Assembly (NCBI GenBank): GCA_030526355.1
Contig: JAUNDC010000004.1
Coordinates: 62,001-126,000 of the forward strand
DNA from: Bacillota bacterium
GTDB taxonomy: Bacteria > Bacillota > Clostridia > Peptostreptococcales > Anaerovoracaceae
Direction of reading: 5' to 3'
DNA length: 64,000 bases
Shown here: one piece after another, positions 1 to 12,061 of the stretch
How positions within the stretch are numbered: position 1 is the stretch's first letter
Layout: every line of letters starts with the position of its first letter
Made by a program: the position numbers and the translations under genes
The notes under the pieces: model-generated
The model's input: the letters and a program-made list of their open reading frames with translations, nothing else
Told to the model about the DNA's origin: nothing
Databases searched by the model: none

Positions 1-878
1 GCAAATTTTGCTTCCCCGGTCGAGAAAGCTATCGAATACAAAGATACTTTTCCACCATTAACTTCATGGTTTTTAATTTTATTTGCGATGCCATCCTGTG
101 TTGTTACTGAATTATGATCTTTCCACTGAGCCCAGATTCCACCACCTCTATCACCTTCAACGATATCAATACTGTTTCTGCTTTTTTCAGTAACATGATA
201 AGTCGGACAACCATCTGTCAGAAGAATAACATTCACATTGGATATCTTTTCTAATGTTTTATCAGTTTCAGCTTTTTTTATTAGATTATAGGCAAGCTGC
301 AAACCGCCTTCAATATTCGTTCCGCCGGCAGGATGGTTTATCTGCCCTATATCAGCCTTACTTGCTGCCAGTCCGGATTCAACAGCAACATCCTCCCAGC
401 CCCAGTTTTCGCCTCTAACGGCGTCACTGGAAAACTGCACTATCTGAACAAGGCGCTTGTAGCCCTTAGCACCTTCTCCAAATTTATCGACAAAATTGTA
501 TGCAGCGTCTTTGGCAGCCTGCAGCCTTGTCTTTTTACCCTGACTGCCGTCCACTTCATTATTCATACTGCCCGACCTGTCGATTACCAGAACAACAGCT
601 GCATCTGCAGTAGTTGGTATTTTCTCCAGATTCTCAGCCGTTGTTACATCAAGAGTAACCTTAAACACATTTTCTGTATCGGTTCCTTTGATGCTCTTGT
701 TTATTTTAACATCACCATTCTCAAGTGTCTCATCTGGCATCATTGCCTCACTTGAGCTGGTAATCTGCTGTGAAGAAGCAGATACTGCTCCCCCCTGTTC
801 ATCGGCAAATGAACTAATCGGCATCATTGTCACGGCCATAATGACCGTAAGCAATAATACCCATATTTTTCTTGTCAT
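1..878 (-). CDS. secreted von Willebrand factor type A domain protein, N-terminal part
   Basis: This reading frame begins at an ATG preceded by an AGGAGG site and runs off the left edge, so only about 292 N-terminal residues are visible. The first ~25 residues form a typical signal peptide (positive start, hydrophobic core, SSFADE-like cleavage area). Around residue 95 there is a vWA domain with the metal-ion-dependent adhesion motif DRSGSMN, and later a TDG motif (LLTDGCP) typical of the same fold. vWA proteins of this kind are surface adhesins or pilus tip proteins, or carry later domains such as Cna-B repeats; those would lie beyond the edge. Transcribed away from the atp operon region with its own probable promoter. 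Function beyond adhesion-like binding cannot be told. Confidence 0.85.
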   Translation of the reverse strand, partial: MTRKIWVLLLTVIMAVTMMPISSFADEQGGAVSASSQQITSSSEAMMPDETLENGDVKINKSIKGTDTENVFKVTLDVTTAENLEKIPTTADAAVVLVIDRSGSMNNEVDGSQGKKTRLQAAKDAAYNFVDKFGEGAKGYKRLVQIVQFSSDAVRGENWGWEDVAVESGLAASKADIGQINHPAGGTNIEGGLQLAYNLIKKAETDKTLEKISNVNVILLTDGCPTYHVTEKSRNSIDIVEGDRGGGIWAQWKDHNSVTTQDGIANKIKNHEVNGGKVSLYSIAFSTGEAKF

Positions 879-1123
879 CTCTTCCTCCTTTATTAGCCGG
901 CATTTCTGCCTCATACCCCTTTACATGCAAATCCCCTTGCAGTACCCTGATTTATCAGGATTTTTCCCTTATGTATTTGATTTTTACTTTTTTATCATAC
1001 CACCTAAAAATAAATCGTGAACCGTCTGTTATTCGCCTTTATCCGGCTCAAGGCGAACAATTTCAAGGCTTTATGACTAAATCCGAAATATTTCGAGTAA
1101 AAAGCACATGTTCTTTTTTGCAC
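879..1123 (-). other. intergenic leader of the vWA gene
   Basis: About 245 bases without a credible gene. On the minus strand it holds a probable promoter (994-1021), then a 14-bp near-palindrome CCTGAT-TT-ATCAGG (about 946-959) and a small stem GGCA-GAAA-TGCC close to the ribosome binding site. These could form structure in the mRNA leader, but I do not recognise a known riboswitch class. Confidence 0.4.
994..1021 (-). promoter_or_regulatory. probable promoter of the vWA gene
   Basis: Minus strand shows TTCACG, a 16-base spacer and TATGAT preceded by TG one base upstream (extended -10). The start codon is about 115 nt downstream, giving a rather long leader. Confidence 0.4.
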
Positions 1124-1161
1124 AAAAAAACAGCCTCATCTGTTATTACAGACGAAGCTGT
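1124..1161 (-). terminator. rho-independent terminator after the atp operon/TM1266-like gene
   Basis: Arms 1130-1143 and 1148-1161 pair over 14 positions (two G-U pairs) with a 4-nt loop; on the minus strand the stem is followed directly by seven T residues. It lies just downstream of the last gene of the atp transcription unit. Confidence 0.85.
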
Positions 1162-1165
1162 CATG

Positions 1166-1414
1166 CTATTTCTTTGAATATATTGTTTTCGTGCTGACGC
1201 CCTCCAATGCGCCCAGCTTCCCTGACAGCGCACTGATAGAGTTCTGGTCGGCTTCAATTGCAACACTGATTATCGCCAGCTCTCTGGCAGGATGAGGTAC
1301 TCCCATCCTCCCTATAATCATTTTGCGATAATCGTGAAGCAACATATTGATAGCCTCTACAGACTCCTCATTCTCGACAATTATGCCTATCAGAGCTGTT
1401 CTGGTATCACCCAT
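1166..1414 (-). CDS. TM1266-like small regulator (iron-only hydrogenase system regulator family)
   Basis: An 82-residue protein starting MGDTRTALIGIIVE, with the pattern of the TM1266 family: an ACT/NikR-C-like fold with the segment RMGVPHPARELAIISVAIEA. Family members are usually annotated as putative regulators of [FeFe]-hydrogenase maturation, because they commonly neighbour hydE/hydG/hydF. Here no hydrogenase gene is nearby; instead the gene is the last in the atp transcription unit, 59 bases after atpC and just before the terminator. An AGGAGA site lies about 6 bases before the ATG. Whether it binds a ligand or a protein partner is unknown; placement in this family is fairly secure, the role is not. 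Confidence 0.75.
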   Translation of the reverse strand: MGDTRTALIGIIVENEESVEAINMLLHDYRKMIIGRMGVPHPARELAIISVAIEADQNSISALSGKLGALEGVSTKTIYSKK

Positions 1415-1473
1415 CTATCTTCTCCTGTTTATTAGCTTTGCAAGAAACTTTTAGGCACCGCTGCTATGCGTCT

Positions 1474-1911
1474 CTATCGTTTCCTCCTGATACCGCCTCC
1501 GGCGACATTCTGACGTGTTATAGCCTTGGTTATGGCAATTTTAGCTCTGATGACATCATCAGGGTCTCCATCATCCTCATGCTTGACGAGCCAGTCCTCA
1601 GCTTTTGCTTTCTCACTCAGAACACGCTCCATATCTATATCCTCCGACCATTCAACGGCGTCGGTATATATGATGATGCTGTCCTTGACATCTATGAAAC
1701 CGCCAGAAACAGCAGCTATTCTGAAGTCATCCTTTGCAGCGCCGGCCTCCTGTATCCACAGCTCTCCTATATCAAGCAGCTTGCACGCCCATGAATGACC
1801 GTACATGAAGCCTTCATCTCCTTCCAGTGTCCTGGCTATGACAAGCTCCACATATCCACGGTAAAACAGTTTGGAAGGAGTCATTATTTCCAATTTTACG
1901 CTGTTAGCCAT
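1474..1911 (-). CDS. atpC: F1Fo ATP synthase epsilon subunit
   Basis: 145 residues; central-stalk subunit that couples rotation of the c ring to F1 and can inhibit hydrolysis. The N-terminal half matches the epsilon beta-sandwich (KLEIMTPSKLFYRG, then an EGDEGFMYGH segment in the place of the usual GEIGVLPGH). The C-terminal half is the two-helix region, ending in a basic GGGIRRKR tail. It lies 9 bases after atpD, in the canonical last place of the atp gene order. The sequence is divergent but length and position fit. Confidence 0.92.
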   Translation of the reverse strand: MANSVKLEIMTPSKLFYRGYVELVIARTLEGDEGFMYGHSWACKLLDIGELWIQEAGAAKDDFRIAAVSGGFIDVKDSIIIYTDAVEWSEDIDMERVLSEKAKAEDWLVKHEDDGDPDDVIRAKIAITKAITRQNVAGGGIRRKR

Positions 1912-1920
1912 AACAATCTC

Positions 1921-3321
<1,401 letters not shown>

Positions 3322-4188
3322 CTATTTTTGTGCCTCTGAACCGGCAACGATTTCTATGATCTCGTCTGTGATAGCAGACTGTCTGGCTCTGTTGTAATTA
3401 AGCGAAAGCTTATCAAGCATCTCTCTGGCATTATCAGTGGCGTTTTCCATTGCCATCCTTCTGGCAGCGTGCTCACATGTGGCCGATTCCACCACTGCAC
3501 CGTATATCATCATCTCTACGTATTTAGGAACCAGATAGTTAAATACCGCTTCCACCGACGGCTCATATTCAACAGGTTTGGCATTTCTCATAATTTCAGG
3601 ATCCTTGTCGATCTCAAAAGGAAGCAGTGTAACGTTCTTTACCTCCTGCTCCATTGAGCTTATGAATGAGGTGTAAATCAGCACTACCTCATCGATTTCT
3701 CCCCTGTTGTACATTTCTATGATAGGCACGCTCATTTCTCTGGTTTCCAGGAAGGAAATATTTTCAGGCGGAGCCAGATAATCGCTGTAAATCTCATATC
3801 CCCGCTTCTCAAAATATTCCTTACCTTTGCTGCCTATCGCAAAGATAACAGGCTTCTCCCAGTCAGCATCGATTTCCCTCTGTGCCTCCTTGAGAACATT
3901 ACTGTTAAATCCTCCGCAAAGTCCCCGGCAGCTTGTTACCACTATATAACAGGTGGTCTTGATTTCTCTGTTACCGGCAAGATATTCCGGTGGGATATCC
4001 TGGCTGCTGTTGAATATTTCTGCTATTGTATGTGTAATGTAGTGTGAGTTCTCATTTGTCTTCTCGAATATTGCCTTGGCCTTCCTGAGTTTGCCTGCCG
4101 ATACCAGCTTCATAGCATTTGTGATATGCTCAGTACTTGTAACGCTTTTTATTCTGCGCTTTATGTCCTGCATACTTTCAGCTGCCAT
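3322..4188 (-). CDS. atpG: F1Fo ATP synthase gamma subunit
   Basis: 288 residues from the chosen ATG at 4188, which has GGAGG seven bases upstream; an in-frame GTG at 4194 is only one base from that site and was rejected. The N-terminal helix contains the conserved DIKRRIKSV...ITNAMKLVSAGKL pattern, and the C-terminal helix ends with TDNAREMLDKLSLNYNRARQSAITDEIIEIV, both forming the rotating coiled coil inside the alpha/beta hexamer. The motif SCRGLCGGFNSN is the usual SDRGLCGGFN. Lies between atpA and atpD. Confidence 0.97.
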   Translation of the reverse strand: MAAESMQDIKRRIKSVTSTEHITNAMKLVSAGKLRKAKAIFEKTNENSHYITHTIAEIFNSSQDIPPEYLAGNREIKTTCYIVVTSCRGLCGGFNSNVLKEAQREIDADWEKPVIFAIGSKGKEYFEKRGYEIYSDYLAPPENISFLETREMSVPIIEMYNRGEIDEVVLIYTSFISSMEQEVKNVTLLPFEIDKDPEIMRNAKPVEYEPSVEAVFNYLVPKYVEMMIYGAVVESATCEHAARRMAMENATDNAREMLDKLSLNYNRARQSAITDEIIEIVAGSEAQK

Positions 4189-4221
4189 TCTCACACCTCC
4201 CTTTTGCTGTATTGCTTATCA

Positions 4222-5769
<1,548 letters not shown>

Positions 5770-6318
5770 TTATCCTCCCTGATTTAATCTGATTTGATTT
5801 TCCAAATCGTCAAATTTCTTTCTGATGGAAGCATCAATAAGCTTGCCTTCCACAAGTATTCTGATGCCGCCTATCAATCCGGGATCTATTTCATTTGTCA
5901 GTCTCACATTAGCCCCAATAAGCTTGGAGGTTTCGTCCTCCAGCTCTTTAAGTCTTTCATCCGTCAGCGGTATGACAGAGCAGACAGTTCCATATGAAAT
6001 ACCTTCTTCCTTATCAAGGAATTTCTTGTACACCTTGACTATTTTCTCAAAATGCATGGTTCTTCTCTTGTCAATGAGGATACATATGAAGTTCAGAAGC
6101 TCATCACATATCCTACCGCCGAATATTTTTTCTATGGCGCGCTTTTTTTCTGCAGCTGATATTGCAGGATAATTTATGAATTCATACAAATCAGGCTCCT
6201 GCATCAAAATTCCAAGAACCTCAGTTGCCTCCTCCATTATGATTTCCGTCTTTCCTGTCTCTCTGGCAGCTTCATACAAAGCAGTACCATAAGTAATATC
6301 TATGGTTAATTCCGCCAT
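5770..6318 (-). CDS. atpH: F1Fo ATP synthase delta subunit
   Basis: 182 residues; peripheral stalk protein that ties the b subunits to the top of F1. The all-helical N-terminal domain (YGTALYEAARETGK...) and the C-terminal stretch ending LVEGKLIDASIRKKFDDL, typical for delta/OSCP, are both visible. It overlaps the end of atpF by 13 bases, indicating translational coupling of b and delta. Confidence 0.95.
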   Translation of the reverse strand: MAELTIDITYGTALYEAARETGKTEIIMEEATEVLGILMQEPDLYEFINYPAISAAEKKRAIEKIFGGRICDELLNFICILIDKRRTMHFEKIVKVYKKFLDKEEGISYGTVCSVIPLTDERLKELEDETSKLIGANVRLTNEIDPGLIGGIRILVEGKLIDASIRKKFDDLENQIRLNQGG

Positions 6319-6812
6319 CCTGTACTCCTTGCCTGTCTGATAACTTCATCAACTATCGCTTCCTGTCCTACCCTCTGAATTTCATGCTCGACAATTCTCT
6401 CGGCAGCAAGCAGCGCCAGAGAAGCTATTTCATTTCTCATTTCCTCCATAGCCTTCTCTTTCTCACGTTCAATGGCACGTTCAGCCTTGTTCATGATTTC
6501 ACCCGCCTCAGTCTGGGCATCTTCGATTATCTGTCTTGCCTGGGCATCTGCCTTGATTTTGGCTTCCTTGATGATCTCTCTGCCTTCTTCTTCGGCTCTG
6601 GCGATGCGCTTGTTGTAATTCTGCATCTTCTCATCAGCTCTTCTGTTGGTGAGCTCTGCATTGTCGAGTGCGTCCTTGATTGACTGTTTTCTTGTTTCCA
6701 TCAAATTAAGAAATGGTTTGTAAAGGAACTTGGTCAGAACGCCTACCAGGATCAGAAAGTTTATCAGATAAAATATAAACTCCGTCAAACTGATTCCCAA
6801 TGCTTCAATCAT
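6306..6812 (-). CDS. atpF: F1Fo ATP synthase b subunit
   Basis: 168 residues with one N-terminal membrane helix (about residues 8-28, FIFYLINFLILVGVLTKFLY), followed by a long charged coiled coil with the LMETRKQSIKDALDNAE signature. This is the peripheral stator stalk anchored in the membrane. It is encoded between atpE and atpH and overlaps atpH. Confidence 0.96.
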   Translation of the reverse strand: MIEALGISLTEFIFYLINFLILVGVLTKFLYKPFLNLMETRKQSIKDALDNAELTNRRADEKMQNYNKRIARAEEEGREIIKEAKIKADAQARQIIEDAQTEAGEIMNKAERAIEREKEKAMEEMRNEIASLALLAAERIVEHEIQRVGQEAIVDEVIRQARSTGWRN

Positions 6813-6861
6813 ATCTTCGTCTTCCCTTCTATTGCAGATTCGTTAACGTCAACATCCGGCA

Positions 6862-7107
<246 letters not shown>

Positions 7108-7211
7108 TCATTATTGTATATTGAATCAAAGCACTCTGATATGCTCTGTATTCGACAAATTAATTATCTGCCCCATCTGTGTTATCTGTATCATCTTTTA
7201 CCGCCGGTTTA

Positions 7212-7880
7212 TCACAGATGCTCTTCCTCCTCCGGCATTGCTTCCTTGATATATATCGCCGCCAGAAGTGAGAACACCAACGCCTGTATCAATCCCATAA
7301 GAACACTTAGAGCCTGCATGATTACAGGAAGCCCTATAGGTACAAGGTCAAAGAATGACCCTGTTACAGTATGCTCTCCGAATATGTTGCCATAAAGTCG
7401 CAGTGTCAGTGATACCGGCTTTACCAGATCCTCCAGCACCATAAGAGGGAAAAGGAACGCGAATGGTTTGAAATAGTGTTTGAAATATCCAAGCCCGTGA
7501 TGCTCCTTGATTCCTGCAGCAAACATGGTTACAAATACTATGATAGCCATAGCCATCGGACAGTTTATTGAGCCTGTCGGTGCGGAAAGCCCCGGTATAT
7601 GTCCCGAAGCCGGGAGAAGCCCTGAATAATTGCAGAACAGAATGTAGATAAACAATGTTGCTATCAGAGGGAAATACTGTCTGCAGGCTTTTTCTCCCAT
7701 AATTCCTTCAAAGAAATTATAAAGACTTCCCACTGCCCACTCTGCAAAATTCTGAAATCCAGACGGAACTGTCTGCAGCCGCCGTCCGGCTATAATGGAA
7801 AGTACACATAATATAATTGTAATGGCCAGGCTTGTTATCATCCCATCAGTCAGCCCGATTGAGTTCAAAGCTTCGATCAT
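7212..7880 (-). CDS. atpB: F1Fo ATP synthase a subunit
   Basis: 222 residues with five or six membrane helices; the stator channel subunit of Fo. The essential arginine is R161 in the segment PVSLTLRLYGNIFGEH, and the last helices contain the LIQALVFSLLAAIYI signature. It overlaps the preceding atpI-like gene by 4 bases (ATGA-type junction), which implies coupled translation. Confidence 0.96.
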   Translation of the reverse strand: MIEALNSIGLTDGMITSLAITIILCVLSIIAGRRLQTVPSGFQNFAEWAVGSLYNFFEGIMGEKACRQYFPLIATLFIYILFCNYSGLLPASGHIPGLSAPTGSINCPMAMAIIVFVTMFAAGIKEHHGLGYFKHYFKPFAFLFPLMVLEDLVKPVSLTLRLYGNIFGEHTVTGSFFDLVPIGLPVIMQALSVLMGLIQALVFSLLAAIYIKEAMPEEEEHL

Positions 7881-8212
7881 TGCCTGTCTGCCTCCTCCCG
7901 TATTTCTTCACTTCTTTTCTGTTGGAATGCCAGCACCTTGTTCATTATCACAAGTGCTGCGGCAGTCCCTATCAGAAATGCTATACCGTCAAACGGAATT
8001 ACATTTCTAATGAAAAATGCAATCACCAATGTCAGTATGTTTACAAAATAGCTGACCATTGCCCTGGCGTACACCTCCCCGGCACCGGTCCCCTGACTAT
8101 TGCTGCTTGCACTCCTTTGCAGGTATCTCTGCCAGATAAAAATGTTCTTCAGAAGTCCGATTATTCCTCCGAATATCAGACCTGCTGCTGCCCCGATTAC
8201 ATATGTCAACAC
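7877..8212 (-). CDS. AtpI-like membrane protein, first gene of the atp operon
   Basis: 111 residues with four predicted membrane helices: two near the N terminus, separated by a polar Ser/Gly-rich loop from two more, then a charged tail. Position immediately upstream of atpB in an atp operon and topology fit the I protein, which helps c-ring assembly or cation supply in other bacteria; the sequence itself is poorly conserved, so the name rests mainly on context. Confidence 0.7.
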   Translation of the reverse strand: MLTYVIGAAAGLIFGGIIGLLKNIFIWQRYLQRSASSNSQGTGAGEVYARAMVSYFVNILTLVIAFFIRNVIPFDGIAFLIGTAAALVIMNKVLAFQQKRSEEIREEADRQ

Positions 8213-8240
8213 TTATTATCTCCTTTCACCTGTTGTTAAG

Positions 8241-8269
8241 ATTATACACTGATTTGCTGTAAATGTGAA
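8241..8269 (-). promoter_or_regulatory. promoter of the atp operon
   Basis: Minus strand shows TTCACA, a 17-base spacer and a perfect TATAAT, about 30 bases before the atpI-like start codon. A near-consensus sigma-A promoter, as expected for a constitutive ATP synthase operon. Confidence 0.75.
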
Positions 8270-8295
8270 ATAATTTTTTGAAAATTTCATTCATT

Positions 8296-9672
8296 TTACA
8301 CAATTCCTCTAATTACATTATTAAGCCATTTCTTGCTTAAAAATCTCTTTGTCAGGAATACGGATTTTACGACCTCCTCCATCTTAACCGCAAGCACTGC
8401 CAGATGTATCGGCCATTGCAGATACAGCGATGTAATAAAAGCCAAAGGCACACCTATAAGCCATACGGTTCCCGTTTCCGTCAGCATTGCATATCTGGTA
8501 TCGCCTCCGCCCCTAAGAGTTCCTGTGATATGAATTCCGTTGTAAAGAGCAACAACAAGCGTTGCACCATAAACAATGATTATCTTCTGTGCACAGCTTT
8601 CTCCCTCAGGAGTGAAATCAAAAAGCTGCAGTATAGGGTCTCCCAGAAGTATTATACCTGCTCCCATCACAAGTCCGACTATGATTCCCATAACCACCAT
8701 CTTCCTGGCCATTTCATATGCCAGTTCTTTTTTTCCTTCACCCAGCTTCTGACCTACCAGTATAAGCACCGCATCTCCAATGCTGAATGCCGCCATGGTA
8801 AACAGGTTGTTAATGGTATTGCATGCCTGTATTGCCGCACCTTCTGTTATACCTATTCTGGCAAATGCTGCAATGTAAAGGGACGTGCCCAGTCCCCACA
8901 GCGTCTCGTTAGCAGTTGTAGGCAGTGCATTTTTCACGATTCTGACTGCCAGAGCCCTGCTGTATCCGAAATATTCCAAAGGCCTTCCTGCTATGATATT
9001 TTTTCTGACAAACACTACATAAAGGATGAGAGACATCTCCAGAAATCTGGCTATGCAGGTCGCCAGAGCCGCTCCGTTTACTCCCAGTGCAGGCATACCG
9101 AATTTGCCAAATATCAGAACATAATTAAGAAATGTATTGGTGGCAAGTGCTGTTGCACTGGCATAAAGCGGCAGCTTCGTCTGTTGTGTGGCTCTGAGTG
9201 CTACGGTAAAGGGCTGTGTTATCGCCAGCATAAGAAAGGTTGGAGCACCTATCCTGATATACGGCACACCCGTTTCAATAACCTCCGGAAATCTGGTGAA
9301 AATCCGCAGAATATACTGCGGGAAAGCCATTGCTGCAATAAAAAACATCAGGCCTACACTCATCGTTACAGTAATGGTGAAACCTGTGGTCTTCTTGATG
9401 TTCCCTATATCTCTGACACCGTAGAACTGAGATATAAACGTCGCTGCTCCGCTACAGAATCCAAACAGCATCATCCAGTAGATAAAAAACACCTGAACCG
9501 ATACGCCTACTGCGTTGAGTTCCAGCTCACCCAGTGCGCCTACCATCAGGTTGTCTATAAGACTCAGACTGGAGCCTATAAGACTCTGCAAAGCTATGGG
9601 AACAGCAATCTTTCCCATCAGCTTCAGCAGTTCTTTATTTTTTATTGTGTTGAGGTTTTCCTGAGCCCTCAT
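8296..9672 (-). CDS. MATE family multidrug/cation efflux transporter
   Basis: 458 residues with twelve hydrophobic segments in two halves, and the MATE pattern in the first helices (AVPIALQSLIGSSLSLIDNLMVGALGE) repeated after the middle loop. Such proteins export drugs or cationic compounds in exchange for Na+ or H+. The substrate cannot be inferred. The start codon lies inside the 3' end of the TagO/WecA-like gene (38-base overlap), so it is probably translated from the same message. Confidence 0.92.
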   Translation of the reverse strand: MRAQENLNTIKNKELLKLMGKIAVPIALQSLIGSSLSLIDNLMVGALGELELNAVGVSVQVFFIYWMMLFGFCSGAATFISQFYGVRDIGNIKKTTGFTITVTMSVGLMFFIAAMAFPQYILRIFTRFPEVIETGVPYIRIGAPTFLMLAITQPFTVALRATQQTKLPLYASATALATNTFLNYVLIFGKFGMPALGVNGAALATCIARFLEMSLILYVVFVRKNIIAGRPLEYFGYSRALAVRIVKNALPTTANETLWGLGTSLYIAAFARIGITEGAAIQACNTINNLFTMAAFSIGDAVLILVGQKLGEGKKELAYEMARKMVVMGIIVGLVMGAGIILLGDPILQLFDFTPEGESCAQKIIIVYGATLVVALYNGIHITGTLRGGGDTRYAMLTETGTVWLIGVPLAFITSLYLQWPIHLAVLAVKMEEVVKSVFLTKRFLSKKWLNNVIRGIV

Positions 9673-10744
9673 TTGCTTTTTCCTCTTTTCCGTCCTTGAT
9701 TTTCTGTGCCTTGAGGCTGATATTCCTGTTGCCTGTATCCGACAGCAGCACGTATACCAGCATTATGGCAACGGCACTGAGTCCCAGTGTCTCTATCATA
9801 TATCCTCTGCTGTAAAGGGTAGCTACAATGCCCATGATTCCGCTTATGCAGTAAAGCAGCATAACGGCACGTCTCTGCCCGAATCCTGCTTTTATTATTC
9901 TATGATGCAGATGTTCCTTATCACCTACACCAATCGGCTGTTTTCTTATCACCCTTCTTATTATGGCAAAAACCGTATCGAAAATAGGCAGTCCGAGCAC
10001 CAGCGCAGGTATTATCATTACAACTATTGTCGCACTTTTTACGGTTCCAAGTATCGAAAAAGCCGCAATGGCAAATCCTAGCAGCTCCGAGCCGCTGTCT
10101 CCCATAAATATCTTTGCCGGGTGAAAATTGTAAGGCAGAAATCCCAATGCTGCTCCGGCTATTATCATCATAGCAATCGTTGGAATATACTGTCCGTGAA
10201 TGTAGGCAACATAGCCGATGCAAAGAGCGGAAATCGCAGATACTCCTGCTGCCAGCCCGTCAAGACCGTCTATAAGATTCAGTGCATTGGTTATTGATAC
10301 CAGCCATATCACCGTCACAAAATAGCACAGCACATCACCGAATATCATATTTCCTTCACCGAAATAATTTGTTATAAACTGAATCCTCAGTCCGAATCCA
10401 TAGGCTGCCGAAGCGCACACTACCTGTCCTGCAAGCTTGTATATCGCCTTGAGGTTCTTAAGATCATCGATCAGCCCCAAAATATAAATAAGTGTACATC
10501 CGACCAGCGCTCCCGGAATCCCTTTCGCATCACCGATGAATACAACCATAGCGATGGCGCTTCCCATATATATGGCAATGCCTCCGAATCTCGGCATAGC
10601 CTTGCTGTGAACCCGCCTTTCATCCTTGGGTATATCCATGGCACCTATTTTAGGCGCGGCCCATATGGCAAAAGGTGTGACCGCAAGCGATATTGCAAAG
10701 GCCAGAAGAAACGGCCCCCATAGTTCCATACTAGTAGCTGTCAC
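9635..10744 (-). CDS. undecaprenyl-phosphate sugar-1-phosphate transferase, TagO/WecA family
   Basis: 369 residues, about ten membrane helices. The conserved cytoplasmic motifs are present: the DERRVHSKAMPRFGG segment near residue 40, NALNLIDGLDGLAAG, the MGDSGSELLGF catalytic loop, and the HLHHRIIKAGFGQRRAV His-rich loop. This family moves GlcNAc-1-P (or a related sugar phosphate) to undecaprenyl phosphate, the first step of wall teichoic acid or other wall glycopolymers. The K/Q-rich tail (SGKPQHNKK) is dispensable-looking. It starts at the stop codon of the dCMP deaminase gene (1-base overlap). Confidence 0.93.
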   Translation of the reverse strand: MTATSMELWGPFLLAFAISLAVTPFAIWAAPKIGAMDIPKDERRVHSKAMPRFGGIAIYMGSAIAMVVFIGDAKGIPGALVGCTLIYILGLIDDLKNLKAIYKLAGQVVCASAAYGFGLRIQFITNYFGEGNMIFGDVLCYFVTVIWLVSITNALNLIDGLDGLAAGVSAISALCIGYVAYIHGQYIPTIAMMIIAGAALGFLPYNFHPAKIFMGDSGSELLGFAIAAFSILGTVKSATIVVMIIPALVLGLPIFDTVFAIIRRVIRKQPIGVGDKEHLHHRIIKAGFGQRRAVMLLYCISGIMGIVATLYSRGYMIETLGLSAVAIMLVYVLLSDTGNRNISLKAQKIKDGKEEKANEGSGKPQHNKK

Positions 10745-11202
10745 TATTTCTCTCCTAACATAATTATACTGAGTCCGGCTTCCTTAAGAATCTCCACAGA
10801 AAGTTCATCCGGATATCCTTCTTTGACAACGATCCTGCTGATACCCGCATTTATTATCATTTTGGCACATATAACACATGGTTGATGAGTGATGTAGATA
10901 GTTGCGCCCTCCACGCTCTGTCCAAGCGTTGCCGCCTGTATTATCGCATTCTGCTCGGCATGCAGAGCTCTGCAGAGCTCATGCTTCTCGCCGGATGGTA
11001 TGCCCAGCTGCTGTCTGAGGCATCCACCTTCTCTGTCACCGCAGTGTTCCAGGCCTCTCGGAGCTCCGTTGTATCCTGTAGCCACTATATGTCTGTCCTT
11101 AACTATAACAGCCCCCACCTGCCTGCGAATACAGGTGGATCTTCTTGCCGTCAGTACGGCCATCTCCATAAAATATTCATCCCAACCAGGTCTGTTGTCC
11201 AT
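10744..11202 (-). CDS. dCMP/cytidine deaminase family protein (ComEB-like)
   Basis: 152 residues. The zinc site is clear: HAEQNAI supplies His and the catalytic Glu, and PCVICAK supplies two Cys. The upstream half has the dCMP deaminase pattern [13 protein letters not shown] and [12 protein letters not shown]. It makes dUMP for thymidylate synthesis. I choose the second of two ATGs because the AGGAG site directly abuts the first and is six bases from the second. It is in one transcription unit with truA and the TagO/WecA-like gene. Confidence 0.92.
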   Translation of the reverse strand: MDNRPGWDEYFMEMAVLTARRSTCIRRQVGAVIVKDRHIVATGYNGAPRGLEHCGDREGGCLRQQLGIPSGEKHELCRALHAEQNAIIQAATLGQSVEGATIYITHQPCVICAKMIINAGISRIVVKEGYPDELSVEILKEAGLSIIMLGEK

Positions 11203-11232
11203 AAGCATCTCCTAAAACAATACTGCAATTCA

Positions 11233-12006
11233 TCAATAATATACTTCTGCCAGATACAGCCCGTAAGGCGGAGCGGTATGCCCTGCACGCGTCCTGTCGC
11301 CGGAAGCTATTATTCCGGCAAGCTCTTCGGGGGCTATTCTGCCATGTCCCACGTCAACGAGCGTTCCTGTGATTATTCTTACCATGTTATACAAAAAACC
11401 ATCACCTTCCACATGAATTTCCATGTTTCCGGTTGTGTTATCATCTATGACCTTCAGGCTGTGTATCGTCCTGACGGTGTTCTCTCTGATATCACTTCCT
11501 GATGCCTGAAAACATTTGAAATCATGAGTCCCTGTAATATATTCCGCCGCTTTTCTCATCGCCGTAATATCAAGGGGTGCTTCCACGTGATACACATAGT
11601 TCCTGTTGAACACACTGATTTCTCCGCTGTTGCATATCCGATAGATATATTTCTTGCCTCTGCAATCGAATCGTGCATGAAAGGATTCCGGCTTTTCCTC
11701 GGCCTTCAGTATCCTCACTGGAGATATCGCAAATGGTCCCTTCTCCATCCCCGCCAGCGTATTGTTTATAACGCGGGCAAGCTTTTCGATGGGAATTCTG
11801 ACATCCGCCTCAAAGGATGCTCTCTGCCCCAGGGCATGTACACCTGCATCGGTCCTGCTTGTCCCGTTGAGCATCACTTCCTCCCTGAGAAGCTTTGTCA
11901 GCACTCGCTCCAGATATCCCTGTACTGTAGGTTTATCCGGCTGACGCTGCCATCCGTGAAACTCCGAGCCGTCATATGCGATTGTAAGCAAAATATTCTT
12001 CTTCAT
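11233..12006 (-). CDS. truA: tRNA pseudouridine synthase A
   Basis: 257 residues; makes pseudouridine at positions 38-40 of tRNAs. The signature GTSRTDAGVHALGQRASF contains the catalytic Asp, the N terminus has YDGSEFHGWQRQP, and the C-terminal part shows FLYNMVRIITGTLVDVG. No Shine-Dalgarno sequence precedes the ATG; instead a TGTGGTATAAT extended -10 box ends 8 bases before it, which suggests a leaderless or almost leaderless mRNA. Confidence 0.97.
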   Translation of the reverse strand: MKKNILLTIAYDGSEFHGWQRQPDKPTVQGYLERVLTKLLREEVMLNGTSRTDAGVHALGQRASFEADVRIPIEKLARVINNTLAGMEKGPFAISPVRILKAEEKPESFHARFDCRGKKYIYRICNSGEISVFNRNYVYHVEAPLDITAMRKAAEYITGTHDFKCFQASGSDIRENTVRTIHSLKVIDDNTTGNMEIHVEGDGFLYNMVRIITGTLVDVGHGRIAPEELAGIIASGDRTRAGHTAPPYGLYLAEVYY

Positions 12007-12014
12007 ATCGAGTT

Positions 12015-12024
12015 ATTATACCAC
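12015..12024 (-). promoter_or_regulatory. extended -10 promoter directly in front of truA
   Basis: Minus strand reads TGTGGTATAAT, with only 8 bases between TATAAT and the truA ATG. No good -35 box is visible, as is common for extended -10 promoters. The predicted transcript would start at or within two bases of the start codon. Confidence 0.5.
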
Positions 12025-12061
12025 AGGACATATGATTTCTGCTATACTAATGCTTCAATCT

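Noticed and set aside
879..993. Cyclic di-GMP riboswitch in the vWA leader
   Set aside because: A GAAA-capped stem is present, but the conserved core of the known class I aptamer cannot be found.
8404..9699. Long plus-strand open frame of 431 codons antisense to the MATE gene
   Set aside because: It is the mirror of a well-supported transporter gene, is rich in Cys/Tyr/His as expected for shadow frames, and has no ribosome binding site.
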